Shown here piece after piece: positions 1 through 5,933 of a DNA stretch of 7,593 bases. A program made the translations under genes and the position numbers. The stretch is from the NCBI GenBank assembly GCA_031553755.1, contig JAVBKZ010000113.1, positions 1 to 7,593 of the forward strand, given 5' to 3'. Positions within the stretch are counted from its first letter, which is position 1. The number at the start of each line of letters is the position of its first letter. The DNA comes from JAIRVZ01 sp031553755. GTDB taxonomy: Bacteria; Bacteroidota; Bacteroidia; Bacteroidales; Azobacteroidaceae. Below the pieces are notes generated by a model. That model was not told where the DNA came from, made no database searches, and saw only the letters and a list, made by a program, of their open reading frames with translations.

Positions 1-5
1 ATACT

Positions 6-103
6 ACCTAATCGCTCTGTCATCCTGAACTTGATTCAGGATCTCTTAATGAATTGCTGATTATCAATAGATTGCGGGTCAAGCCCGCAATGACAAATTA
101 GGT
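6..103. repeat. REP-like pair of inverted hairpins
   Basis: Two 26-nt units face each other. Unit 1 (19-44) reads GTCAT, stem CCTGAA, loop CTTGA, stem TTCAGG, then ATCT. The reverse complement of unit 2 (69-94) reads GTCAT, stem TGCGGG, loop CTTGA, stem CCCGCA, then ATCT. The ends and loop are identical, while both stem arms differ but still pair. The symmetry continues outward: ACCTAAT at 6-12 matches ATTAGGT at 97-103. A 24-nt AT-rich spacer (45-68) separates the units. This is the architecture of paired REP/BIME-type intergenic repeats. The family name and any mobilising enzyme cannot be told from here. Confidence 0.8.
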
Positions 104-194
104 TTTTAATTTGTTAGGTAAAATAACGGATACTCATAAAAAAGAAATAAAAAAAGCAAGGTTAATTATAAAAAAGTTGGAGGAAAATTTATGA
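102..194 (+). pseudogene. 3' remnant of a HigB/RelE-type toxin gene
   Basis: In the frame that ends with TGA at 192-194, codons from 102 onward read ...KITDTH and then KKEIKKARLIIKKLEENL. A basic, helical end of the form KTPxKEIxxA is typical of HigB/RelE-type toxins (Gp49-like family), which are usually encoded directly upstream of a HigA antitoxin. The stop overlaps the antitoxin start (ATGA, 191-194), the usual coupling in higBA operons. The frame closes at TAG 99-101 and again at 9-11, and the other two forward frames also stop within the hairpin repeat at 6-103. No intact toxin can therefore run into this tail. The fragment begins where the repeat ends, which suggests that the repeat interrupted the gene. 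The resemblance is judged by eye over only about 25 residues, so a chance reading is possible. Confidence 0.5.
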
Positions 195-493
195 ACTTGA
201 GTCAAGAAAAATTATCAAAACTGAAAACTGCTGATGAACTGTTTGATGAACGTTATGGTAAACCCGGAACTCCGGAACGCAACGAATTTGAAGCTAAAGC
301 CAAAGCTTGGTATTATGCCGAAATATTAAGAGACACCCGGAAAAAAGAAAAAATAACTCAAAAGCAACTTGCCGAGAAAATAGGTAAAAAAAGGGAATAT
401 ATCGCTTTATTAGAACAAGGTAAAACAGATATGCAGTTATCTACATTTTTACGTATATCTCAAGCTTTGGGATTGAATTTTACGTTGGGTTGA
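191..493 (+). CDS. HigA-like antitoxin, XRE-family helix-turn-helix protein
   Basis: A 100-residue cytoplasmic DNA-binding protein. Residues about 45-98 form a helix-turn-helix of the XRE/Cro type: ITQKQLAEKIGKKREYIALLEQGKT holds the two HTH helices and the usual ending LRISQALGL follows. The N-terminal part, with DELFDERYGKPGTPER and KAKAWYYAEILRDTR, is typical of HigA antitoxins paired with HigB/RelE toxins. Such antitoxins neutralise the toxin and repress their own operon. The start is fixed by GGAGG at 179-183, seven bases before ATG. The partner toxin seems to survive only as a tail overlapping this start, so this may be an orphan antitoxin, unless an intact toxin lies left of the window. 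The reading frame itself is intact and of normal length. Confidence 0.85.
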   Translation: MNLSQEKLSKLKTADELFDERYGKPGTPERNEFEAKAKAWYYAEILRDTRKKEKITQKQLAEKIGKKREYIALLEQGKTDMQLSTFLRISQALGLNFTLG

Positions 494-574
494 TAATGAT
501 TGATACTGAACGTATTCCTGTCGGGAAAAATTACGCGGAAATTTTTTATAGGATTATTTCTTTGAAGTAAAAAG

Positions 575-646
575 TACCTCCGCCGAGAATCGAACTCGAA
601 TCTAAAGTTTAGGAAACTTCCATTCTATCCATTGAACTACAGAGGC
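575..646 (-). tRNA. trnR: tRNA-Arg (anticodon CCT)
   Basis: Read on the minus strand this folds into a complete cloverleaf of 72 nt. The acceptor stem is GCCTCTG with CGGAGGT, discriminator A. The D arm is GTTC/GAAT, the anticodon stem GAAGT/ACTTT with loop TTCCTAA, and the T arm TCGAG/CTCGG with loop TTCGATT. The anticodon CCT reads AGG, so it charges arginine. The 3' CCA is not encoded (the next bases are CTT), so it must be added after transcription. A matching promoter sits 20 bases upstream. Confidence 0.93.
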
Positions 647-666
647 ATTTCTTTTCAAAAGAGTTG

Positions 667-698
667 CAAAAGTACGATATTTATCTTAGATTCGCAAA
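667..698 (-). promoter_or_regulatory. Bacteroidetes-type promoter of tRNA-Arg
   Basis: On the minus strand a TTTG (-33 element, plus 695-698) is followed after 20 bases by TACTTTTG (plus 667-674), which fits the Bacteroidetes -7 consensus TAnnTTTG at the accepted spacing of about 17-23. The predicted transcript start lies a few bases further on, shortly before the 5' end of the tRNA at 646. This is the best promoter match in the window. It also supports the downstream ATG at 721 as the recO start, since an upstream TTG-initiated recO would run through it. Confidence 0.72.
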
Positions 699-720
699 AA
701 ATCTTTTTTTACAGAAAAAT

Positions 721-1452
721 ATGTTGTATAAAACGCGAGGTATCGTATTACATAACCTGAAATATAACGACAAATACGCTATTACCCAGATTTATACGGA
801 AGAATTCGGAAGGGTCGCCTACTTAACTTCTAAAGAAAAAAGCAAAAATTCAAAAGTTCCGAAATCTTTATTTCACGCGTTGTCTGTTATTGATTTGGAA
901 GTCGAACATAAAAACCTAAGAGACATTCAACGCATCAAAGAAGCCAGAATACATCTTCCGCTTTCTGAAATTTTATCGAATCCGGTAAAAAGTACAATCA
1001 GCATTTTTTTAGCCGAATTTATTTCCAATACAACTAAAGATATACAATCAAATAAAATTTTATTTGATTTTATACTTCATTCTATTCGGATTTTAGATTT
1101 ATCAGAATCAGGAACAGCCAATTTTCACTTGGTTTTTATGATTCGCCTAAGTATTTTCCTCGGATTCTATCCCAATGCCGACGGATATATTCCCGGAATG
1201 TTTTTTGATATGCAAAACGGCGTATTTGTCAGAACAAAACCGTTACATCCTCATTTCTTAAACCCTGATGAAAGCCGGATTTTCTTTCTTTTATTGAGAA
1301 TGAATTATGAAAACATGCATACATTTTCTTTTTCCGGAAATAATCGCGCTGATATTATCCTTCGTATTTTAGAATATTATAAATTACATCTTTCCGAATT
1401 GCCGGAAATCAAATCTCTCGAAATTTTTCATAGCTTTTTCCACAGCGTTTAG
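721..1452 (+). CDS. recO: DNA repair protein RecO
   Basis: RecO works with RecR (and RecF) to load RecA onto SSB-coated single-stranded DNA and to anneal complementary strands during recombinational repair. The 243-residue protein opens with MLYKTRGIVL, the OB-fold start typical of RecO, and continues with YTEEFGRVAYL. The C-terminal helical domain includes FHLVFMIRLSIFLGFYPN and ILRILEYYKLHLSELPEIKSL, characteristic of Bacteroidetes RecO. There are no cysteines at all, so the zinc-binding site of some RecO proteins is absent, as is usual in this phylum. The frame is open back to a TTG at 664, but that start would overlap the tRNA promoter, and family alignment favours ATG 721. No clear Shine-Dalgarno precedes it, only an AT-rich leader. 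It is convergent with clpB, 45 bp away. Confidence 0.93.
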   Translation: MLYKTRGIVLHNLKYNDKYAITQIYTEEFGRVAYLTSKEKSKNSKVPKSLFHALSVIDLEVEHKNLRDIQRIKEARIHLPLSEILSNPVKSTISIFLAEFISNTTKDIQSNKILFDFILHSIRILDLSESGTANFHLVFMIRLSIFLGFYPNADGYIPGMFFDMQNGVFVRTKPLHPHFLNPDESRIFFLLLRMNYENMHTFSFSGNNRADIILRILEYYKLHLSELPEIKSLEIFHSFFHSV

Positions 1453-1497
1453 CTTATACAACTCAATTTTCTAACATGGAGTAAAAAGAGTTTATTC

Positions 1498-4086
1498 CTA
1501 ATTCTCAAACACCAACTCCTCTCCCAGTCTATCTATTAAAATCGGTTTATTCCTGTCGATATTTTGAGACAAAATTTCTTTCGACAATTGGTTTAATACT
1601 CGCTTTTGAATCACTCGTTTAACCGGACGAGCCCCAAATTGCGGATCATAACCTTCTTCGGCAATAAAATCGACTGCATTGTCGGTATATTGGAGCACAA
1701 TGCCGTTTTGTTCAAGATTACTGGAAATACCTTTGAGTTGCATCACCACAATTTCCCTGATTTCTTTTTCATTCAACGGAGTAAACATGATGATTTCATC
1801 AATCCGGTTCAGGAATTCAGGACGAATGGTTTGCTTCAATAAATCGAGCACTTGCAATTTAGTTGTTTCTATCACATCTTCCCTGTTATCCTGATTTATT
1901 TTTTCAAAATTATCCCGGATAAAAGAAGAACCCATATTCGAAGTCATGATGATAATCGTATTCTTAAAATTGACTACGCGGCCTTTATTATCCGTCAAAC
2001 GGCCATCATCCAAAACCTGCAACAAAATATTGAAAACATCGGGATGCGCTTTTTCTATTTCATCAAACAAAATCACAGAATAAGGTTTTCTTCTGACCGC
2101 TTCTGTTAATTGCCCTCCTTCTTCATAACCTACATATCCGGGAGGAGAACCAATCAAACGTGTTACGCTGAATTTTTCCTGATATTCGCTCATATCAATG
2201 CGAGTCATCATGTTTTCATCATCAAACAAATATTCGGCTAACGCTTTGGCTAATTCGGTTTTACCGACTCCGGTCGTTCCCAAGAAAATAAATGAACCTA
2301 TCGGACGTTTGGGGTCTTGCAGTCCGGCACGGCTTCTCCGCACAGCATCAGAAACCGCGGCGATCGCCTCCTCTTGTCCGACAACCCTTTGGTGCAATTC
2401 ATCTTCCAAACGCATTAATTTTTCTGTTTCACTTTGCATCATTTTTCCGACTGGAATTCCGGTCCACTTAGATACGACATCGGCGATATCGTCACTGTCT
2501 ACTTCTTCCTTTATCATGGCAGACTGCCCCTGCATCTGGTTCAATTCTGTTTGAAATTGACTTATTTCTTCTTCTTTTTGCTTGAGTTTACCATAACGGA
2601 TTTCCGCGACTTTTCCATAATCGCCTTCTCTTTCCGCTTTATCCGCCTGAAATTTTAAATCTTCAATTTCAATTTTATTTTGTTGAATTTTGTTGATAAT
2701 TTCTTTTTCGGATTGCCATTTAGCTTTGAACTTGCTTTCCTCTTCTTTTAGGTTCGCGATTTCTTTATTAAGGTATTCCAGCTTTACCAAATCATTTTCC
2801 CTTTTGATGGCTTCCCTTTCAATTTCTAATTGAGTGATACGCCGGGAAATTTCATCCAACGCCTCAGGAACAGAATCTACCTGCATCCGCAAACGAGCAG
2901 CAGCTTCGTCCATCAAATCAATCGCTTTATCGGGTAAAAACCGATCTGTAATATAACGGCTTGAAAGGTGAACGGCCGAAATAATAGCATCGTCTTTAAT
3001 CCTTATTTTATGATGATTTTCATATTTTTCTTTCAACCCTCGTAGAATGGAAACGGTATCCGCTTCACTCGGTTCATTCACCATTACAATCTGAAAACGC
3101 CGTTCGAGCGCTTTGTCTTTTTCAAAATATTTTTGGTATTCATCCAATGTTGTCGCTCCTATCGAACGTAACTCCCCACGGGCCAAAGCCGGTTTTAAAA
3201 TATTGGCGGCATCCATCGCGCCTTCTCCTTTTCCGGCGCCAACCAACGTATGTATCTCGTCTATGAAAAGAATAATTTCCCCTTCCGATTGTATAACTTC
3301 ATTCACAACAGACTTCAAACGTTCTTCGAATTCACCTTTATATTTCGCTCCGGCGATTAGGGCGCCCATATCCAAAGAATAAATATGTTTGGATTTGAGA
3401 TTATCAGGAACATCACCCCGCACGATACGATGCGCCAACCCTTCGGCGATAGCGGTTTTTCCAACACCGGGTTCACCTATCAATATCGGATTATTCTTTG
3501 TTCTTCGACTTAATATTTGAAGTACCCTGCGGATTTCTTCATCTCTTCCTATCACGGGATCTAATTTTCCCGAACGGGCGCGTTCATTCAGATTAATCGC
3601 ATACTTCGATAACGATTGATAAGTGTCTTCGGCCGATTGGCTTGTAACTTTATTTCCTTGGCGGAGCGCGTCAATTGCCGCTTTTAAATCTTTTTCAGAA
3701 ACTCCCGCGTCTTTCAGCATGGAAGAAACCGAATTTTTCTCAGAAAATAGAGCCAAGATAATATGTTCGAGGGAAACATATTGATCTCCCATTTTACTGC
3801 AATAATCTACAGCTTTCTGTAAAACAGCATTCGATTCGCGACTCAGATAAGGTTCTCCTCCCGAAACTTTCGGATAAGAATCTATTTCACGGTCTAAGAT
3901 AGAATTGATATGTTGTATATTTACTCCTATTTTTTGGAAAATAAAATTAGTAATGCTTTCTCCTTCAGAGAATATGGCTTTCATTAAATGAGCCGGTTCA
4001 ATCGATTGTTGATTTTTAACTTTGGTTAATTCAACAGCCTTTTGAATTGCTTCTTGCGATTTGATTGTAAAATTATTAAAGTTCAT
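1498..4086 (-). CDS. clpB: ATP-dependent disaggregase ClpB
   Basis: A hexameric AAA+ chaperone of the cytoplasm that, with DnaK, threads and rescues aggregated proteins after stress. The 862 residues are full length. The Clp N-domain spans about 1-145. In nucleotide-binding domain 1, Walker A GEPGVGKT is at 204-211, Walker B ILFIDE at 272-277, a pore-loop KYKGEFE at about 248-254, and the ERR arginine-finger region at 328-330. A middle coiled coil occupies about 400-530 and marks ClpB rather than ClpA or ClpC. In domain 2, Walker A GTTGVGKT is at 603-610, pore loop GYVGYEEGG at 650-658, Walker B ILFDE at 672-676, and sensor-2 GARPVKR from 818. The start is set at MNFNNFTIKSQEA, the family N-terminus; an in-frame ATG 18 codons upstream adds sequence alien to the family. 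Expression is probably heat-inducible, as for clpB generally. Confidence 0.97.
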   Translation of the reverse strand: MNFNNFTIKSQEAIQKAVELTKVKNQQSIEPAHLMKAIFSEGESITNFIFQKIGVNIQHINSILDREIDSYPKVSGGEPYLSRESNAVLQKAVDYCSKMGDQYVSLEHIILALFSEKNSVSSMLKDAGVSEKDLKAAIDALRQGNKVTSQSAEDTYQSLSKYAINLNERARSGKLDPVIGRDEEIRRVLQILSRRTKNNPILIGEPGVGKTAIAEGLAHRIVRGDVPDNLKSKHIYSLDMGALIAGAKYKGEFEERLKSVVNEVIQSEGEIILFIDEIHTLVGAGKGEGAMDAANILKPALARGELRSIGATTLDEYQKYFEKDKALERRFQIVMVNEPSEADTVSILRGLKEKYENHHKIRIKDDAIISAVHLSSRYITDRFLPDKAIDLMDEAAARLRMQVDSVPEALDEISRRITQLEIEREAIKRENDLVKLEYLNKEIANLKEEESKFKAKWQSEKEIINKIQQNKIEIEDLKFQADKAEREGDYGKVAEIRYGKLKQKEEEISQFQTELNQMQGQSAMIKEEVDSDDIADVVSKWTGIPVGKMMQSETEKLMRLEDELHQRVVGQEEAIAAVSDAVRRSRAGLQDPKRPIGSFIFLGTTGVGKTELAKALAEYLFDDENMMTRIDMSEYQEKFSVTRLIGSPPGYVGYEEGGQLTEAVRRKPYSVILFDEIEKAHPDVFNILLQVLDDGRLTDNKGRVVNFKNTIIIMTSNMGSSFIRDNFEKINQDNREDVIETTKLQVLDLLKQTIRPEFLNRIDEIIMFTPLNEKEIREIVVMQLKGISSNLEQNGIVLQYTDNAVDFIAEEGYDPQFGARPVKRVIQKRVLNQLSKEILSQNIDRNKPILIDRLGEELVFEN

Positions 4087-4125
4087 GATTGTTGTTTTTT
4101 TAAGAAATACGTATTTTGAAAACAA

Positions 4126-4164
4126 CAAAGGAATTGCCAATGTTCAAAATCTGACAAAATGGCA
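4126..4164 (-). promoter_or_regulatory. Candidate clpB promoter with flanking dyad
   Basis: On the minus strand TTTG (plus 4155-4158) is followed after 21 bases by TTCCTTTG (plus 4126-4133), one mismatch from TAnnTTTG. A dyad lies across it: TGCCA at 4135-4139 and TGGCA at 4160-4164 are inverted copies separated by 20 bases. It is 40-80 bases upstream of the clpB start. A heat-shock regulator binding the dyad is a guess; no CIRCE element is visible. Confidence 0.35.
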
Positions 4165-4223
4165 TTTTTAGTGAAATTAGATTTTACTCTGTGAATAATT
4201 CTTTGTGTTTAAATTCTATTATT

Positions 4224-4387
4224 TTGAGGCTATCAAAGGGTATTATTAGAACACGGATTTTACGGATTGACACAGATTTATAAAATTAATTTATACTGAA
4301 AATCAGCGTTTAATACAAATAATCCGTGATTATCTGTATAATCAGCGTAATCCGTGTGCGTAATATTGGATTTTGGGACAGTCTCAA
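4224..4387. repeat. Imperfect inverted-repeat element, MITE-like
   Basis: The ends TTGAGGCTATC (4224-4234) and GACAGTCTCAA (4377-4387) are inverted copies differing at 2 of 11 positions, both transitions. Inside, ACACGGAT at 4251-4258 faces ATCCGTGT at 4350-4357, and variants of the GGATT / AATCC word recur (4265, 4321). AATCAGCGT occurs twice, at about 4300 and 4340. There is no coding potential. The shape of terminal and nested inverted repeats in about 164 bp between two housekeeping genes suggests a miniature non-autonomous element, but no target-site duplication is evident and it could be an intergenic repeat of another kind. Confidence 0.55.
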
Positions 4388-4431
4388 TAACTTAGAATTG
4401 TATTAATAGAAACAAACGAATCAAATAAAAA

Positions 4432-4465
4432 AAAGAGAATGTAGAAAAAATCCTACACTCTCTTT
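4432..4465 (-). terminator. Rho-independent terminator of rpsP
   Basis: AGAGAATGTAG (4434-4444) and CTACACTCTCT (4453-4463) form an 11-bp stem around an 8-base loop, extended by two A-T pairs. The single mismatch becomes a G-U pair in RNA read from the minus strand, and the minus-strand transcript continues into a run of U residues (complement of the A run at 4425-4433). It lies 27 bases past the rpsP stop codon. Confidence 0.8.
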
Positions 4466-4492
4466 CTTTTATTTACGATTTTACCGTTAAAT

Positions 4493-5020
4493 TTATTCAG
4501 CAGCCGGTGTTTCTTCTTCTACAACCGGTTCAGCAACGACTTCCGATTCAGCGGCTCTTGCGGCAGCTTTTTTCTCTGCTACGGCAGCAGCTTTAGCCTT
4601 ATTGACTTCTTTTTCGGCTTCTAATTTTGCTTTTGCAGCCATACGTGCGGCTTCGCTATCTTTTGATTTAACAGCCTGAAGCGTGGTTTGCTTTGAATCT
4701 ACCCAAGTTTGGAATTTTTTTTCCGCTTCAACTTCAGTGAAAGCACCTTTTGCAACACCACCCAACAAGTGTTTTTTCATTAAAACACCTTGAGTTGAAA
4801 GGATGTTACGAGTAGTATCTGTAGGTTGTGCTCCTACTTGCAGCCAATACAAAGCTCTTTCGAAATTTAAATCTATTGTAGCAGGATTGGTATTCGGATT
4901 ATACGAACCGATTCTTTCAATAAATTTTCCATCACGTGGAGCTCTGCTATCTGCGATCACGATGTGGTAAAACGCGTACCCTTTGCGACCATGTCTTTGC
5001 AATCTGATTTTAGTTGCCAT
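4493..5020 (-). CDS. rpsP: 30S ribosomal protein S16
   Basis: S16 binds 16S rRNA and helps assemble the 30S subunit. The protein begins MATKIRLQRHGRKGYAFYHI and continues VIADSRAPRDGKFIERIGSYNP, the hallmark S16 start, with ALYWLQVGAQPTDTTRNIL completing the core by about residue 75. The remaining hundred residues, especially 115-175, are a low-complexity tail rich in Ala, Lys and Glu, ending EEETPAAE. Such long C-terminal tails are a Bacteroidetes trait, so 175 residues is expected here although most bacteria have 80-90. The start is the ATG at 5020; an upstream in-frame ATG at 5074 would add 18 residues not seen in the family. The usual partners rimM, trmD and rplS are not adjacent. Confidence 0.96.
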   Translation of the reverse strand: MATKIRLQRHGRKGYAFYHIVIADSRAPRDGKFIERIGSYNPNTNPATIDLNFERALYWLQVGAQPTDTTRNILSTQGVLMKKHLLGGVAKGAFTEVEAEKKFQTWVDSKQTTLQAVKSKDSEAARMAAKAKLEAEKEVNKAKAAAVAEKKAAARAAESEVVAEPVVEEETPAAE

Positions 5021-5061
5021 TTTAATAAATGATTTAATTAATAAATTTGCATTAGCGGGCG

Positions 5062-5069
5062 CAAAGGTA
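5062..5069 (-). promoter_or_regulatory. Candidate -7 element of rpsP promoter
   Basis: Minus-strand TACCTTTG matches the Bacteroidetes -7 consensus TAnnTTTG and lies about 42 bases upstream of the rpsP start. A TTTG at the -33 position is not obvious; the sequence there is A/T-rich. Confidence 0.45.
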
Positions 5070-5136
5070 ATCAATTTAAATGTAATAATAAAACTTTAAT
5101 TTATTATTCACATAAAATATCCGTAAATTTAATTCG

Positions 5137-5144
5137 TACATTTG
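5137..5144 (+). promoter_or_regulatory. Candidate -7 element of the DMT gene promoter
   Basis: TACATTTG matches TAnnTTTG and lies 33 bases before the ATG at 5177. No good -33 TTTG is seen upstream. It is divergent from the rpsP promoter, and the two -7 elements are about 70 bp apart. Confidence 0.42.
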
Positions 5145-5176
5145 CACAAAAATAATATGACAATTGCTAACTACAA

Positions 5177-5545
5177 ATGAAAACATTCTCTACAATCGGA
5201 CTTCTATTAGCTTCCAACATATTTATGACTTTCGCATGGTATGGACATTTGAAATTCAAAGAAATGAATTGGTTCGGCAATTGGGGTTTACCTGCCATTG
5301 TTTTATTTAGCTGGGGAATCGCCCTATTCGAATATTGTTTTCAAGTCCCTGCCAATCGCATTGGATTTGACGGAAACGGAGGCCCATTCAATCTCTGGCA
5401 ATTGAAAGTGATGCAAGAAGTAATTACTTTAGTCGTTTTTACTTTTTTTACCGTCCTTGTATTTAAGAACGAATCTTTCAAATGGAATCATTTTGTAGGT
5501 TTTATTTTCCTGATTTTAGCCGTATATTTTATCTTTAAGAAGTGA
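5177..5545 (+). CDS. DMT family (DUF486) small integral membrane protein
   Basis: A 122-residue protein with four predicted membrane helices, at about residues 6-24, 37-55, 79-97 and 103-120. The sequence matches the DUF486/DMT_6 family, distant relatives of the drug/metabolite and small multidrug resistance transporters. Recognisable stretches are FMTFAWYGHLKF near the first helix, SWGIALFEYCFQVPANRIG across the second, and NGGPFNLWQLKVMQE with its conserved acidic and glycine residues before the third. The length is normal for the family. The transported substrate, if any, is unknown; these proteins are mostly annotated without function. It is transcribed alone, divergent from rpsP, with a TAnnTTTG element 33 bases upstream. 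No strong Shine-Dalgarno is visible. No damage is seen. Confidence 0.88.
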   Translation: MKTFSTIGLLLASNIFMTFAWYGHLKFKEMNWFGNWGLPAIVLFSWGIALFEYCFQVPANRIGFDGNGGPFNLWQLKVMQEVITLVVFTFFTVLVFKNESFKWNHFVGFIFLILAVYFIFKK

Positions 5546-5552
5546 ATTTCAG

Positions 5553-5605
5553 TAAGAAATTCTCCTCGTTCGACCTTTGTAACGATGTCGAACAGGAGAT
5601 TCTTA
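5553..5605. repeat. Long imperfect hairpin after the DMT gene
   Basis: TAAGAA followed by TCTCCT and GTTCGAC on the left (5553-5574) pairs with GTCGAAC, AGGAGA and TTCTTA on the right (5587-5605), with a 12-base loop and two small bulges. It starts 8 bases after the stop codon at 5545, so it may help end transcription, but no T-run follows. It resembles the mobile-looking intergenic palindromes common in this phylum. Confidence 0.65.
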
Positions 5606-5890
5606 AATTGAATATTCATAAAAGGAAGATAAAATGTTAGGTAATCTGTGCCTCTATTCCTTTCTTTAAAACAGCCAAATATAACATACTGTGTTCTATA
5701 AACATTTGAATCCTTCGGATTCGTCAGACACAGAATATTTTGCAAAAATCGCAAGAATATATATGCTGCAAATTCTGCGGGAAATATTCGTTAGAGACAA
5801 TTTATCCCTGACGACAAGTCATGTTCGGCAGCGTTTTGCAACGACATAAACATCATTCGGAAACAACGCCTAACGGGAAAATTTTAAATT
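5606..5890. other. Gene-free stretch with repeat remnants
   Basis: No reading frame here has a start, ribosome site and recognisable product. The one identifiable structure is the palindrome plus ATGTTTATAGA module at 5695-5722. The rest, including near-copies of TTCGG at 5825 and 5856, looks like decayed intergenic repeat. Confidence 0.5.
5695..5722 (-). repeat. Palindrome plus ATGTTTATAGA module, copy 1
   Basis: Read on the minus strand it is GAATCC, loop GAA, GGATTC (plus 5708-5722), two bases, then ATGTTTATAGA (plus 5695-5705). The same arrangement with a different stem is at 7481-7509 on the plus strand. Confidence 0.65.
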
Positions 5891-5895
5891 GTCAT

Positions 5896-5918
5896 CCTCC
5901 TCTCTTGTAGAGAGGAGG
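5896..5918 (-). terminator. Perfect 9-bp hairpin just after the FISUMP gene
   Basis: CCTCCTCTC (5896-5904) and GAGAGGAGG (5910-5918) pair perfectly around a 5-base loop, 15 bases beyond the stop codon of the FISUMP gene. The transcript then reads AUGACAAUUUAAAAUUUU, which is only a weak U-run, so termination is plausible but not certain. It could also be the hairpin found next to variable regions in some retroelement target genes, or a repeat, since it carries the same GTCAT lead (5891-5895) as the hairpins at 19-94. Confidence 0.55.
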
Positions 5919-5933
5919 AAAGGAGGAGAAGTT

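Noticed and set aside
496..570. 24-codon ORF after the antitoxin (MIDTERIPVGKNYAEIFYRI...)
   Set aside because: No ribosome site, no recognisable family, and very short. It could be the start of a truncated gene, but nothing supports that.
664..720. TTG-initiated extension of recO by 19 codons
   Set aside because: It would overlap the tRNA-Arg promoter, has no ribosome site, and adds residues upstream of the conserved MLYKTRGIVL start.
1606..3382. Plus-strand ORFs antisense to clpB
   Set aside because: Shadows of a strongly conserved coding gene; none has a family resemblance or ribosome site.
4087..4140. 18-codon N-terminal extension of clpB
   Set aside because: The family starts at MNFNNFTIKSQEA; the extension overlaps the likely promoter region.
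4121..4140. Sigma-54 type promoter (TTGGCA...TTTGTT) before clpB
   Set aside because: The GG and GC elements do not line up at the required spacing, and the TTTG/TTCCTTTG reading fits better.
5021..5074. 18-codon N-terminal extension of rpsP
   Set aside because: S16 starts at MATKIRLQRHG, and the extension contains the TACCTTTG promoter element.
5488..5754. 88-codon minus-strand ORF
   Set aside because: It overlaps the DMT gene 3' end, runs through a long hairpin and a palindromic repeat, and resembles no known protein.
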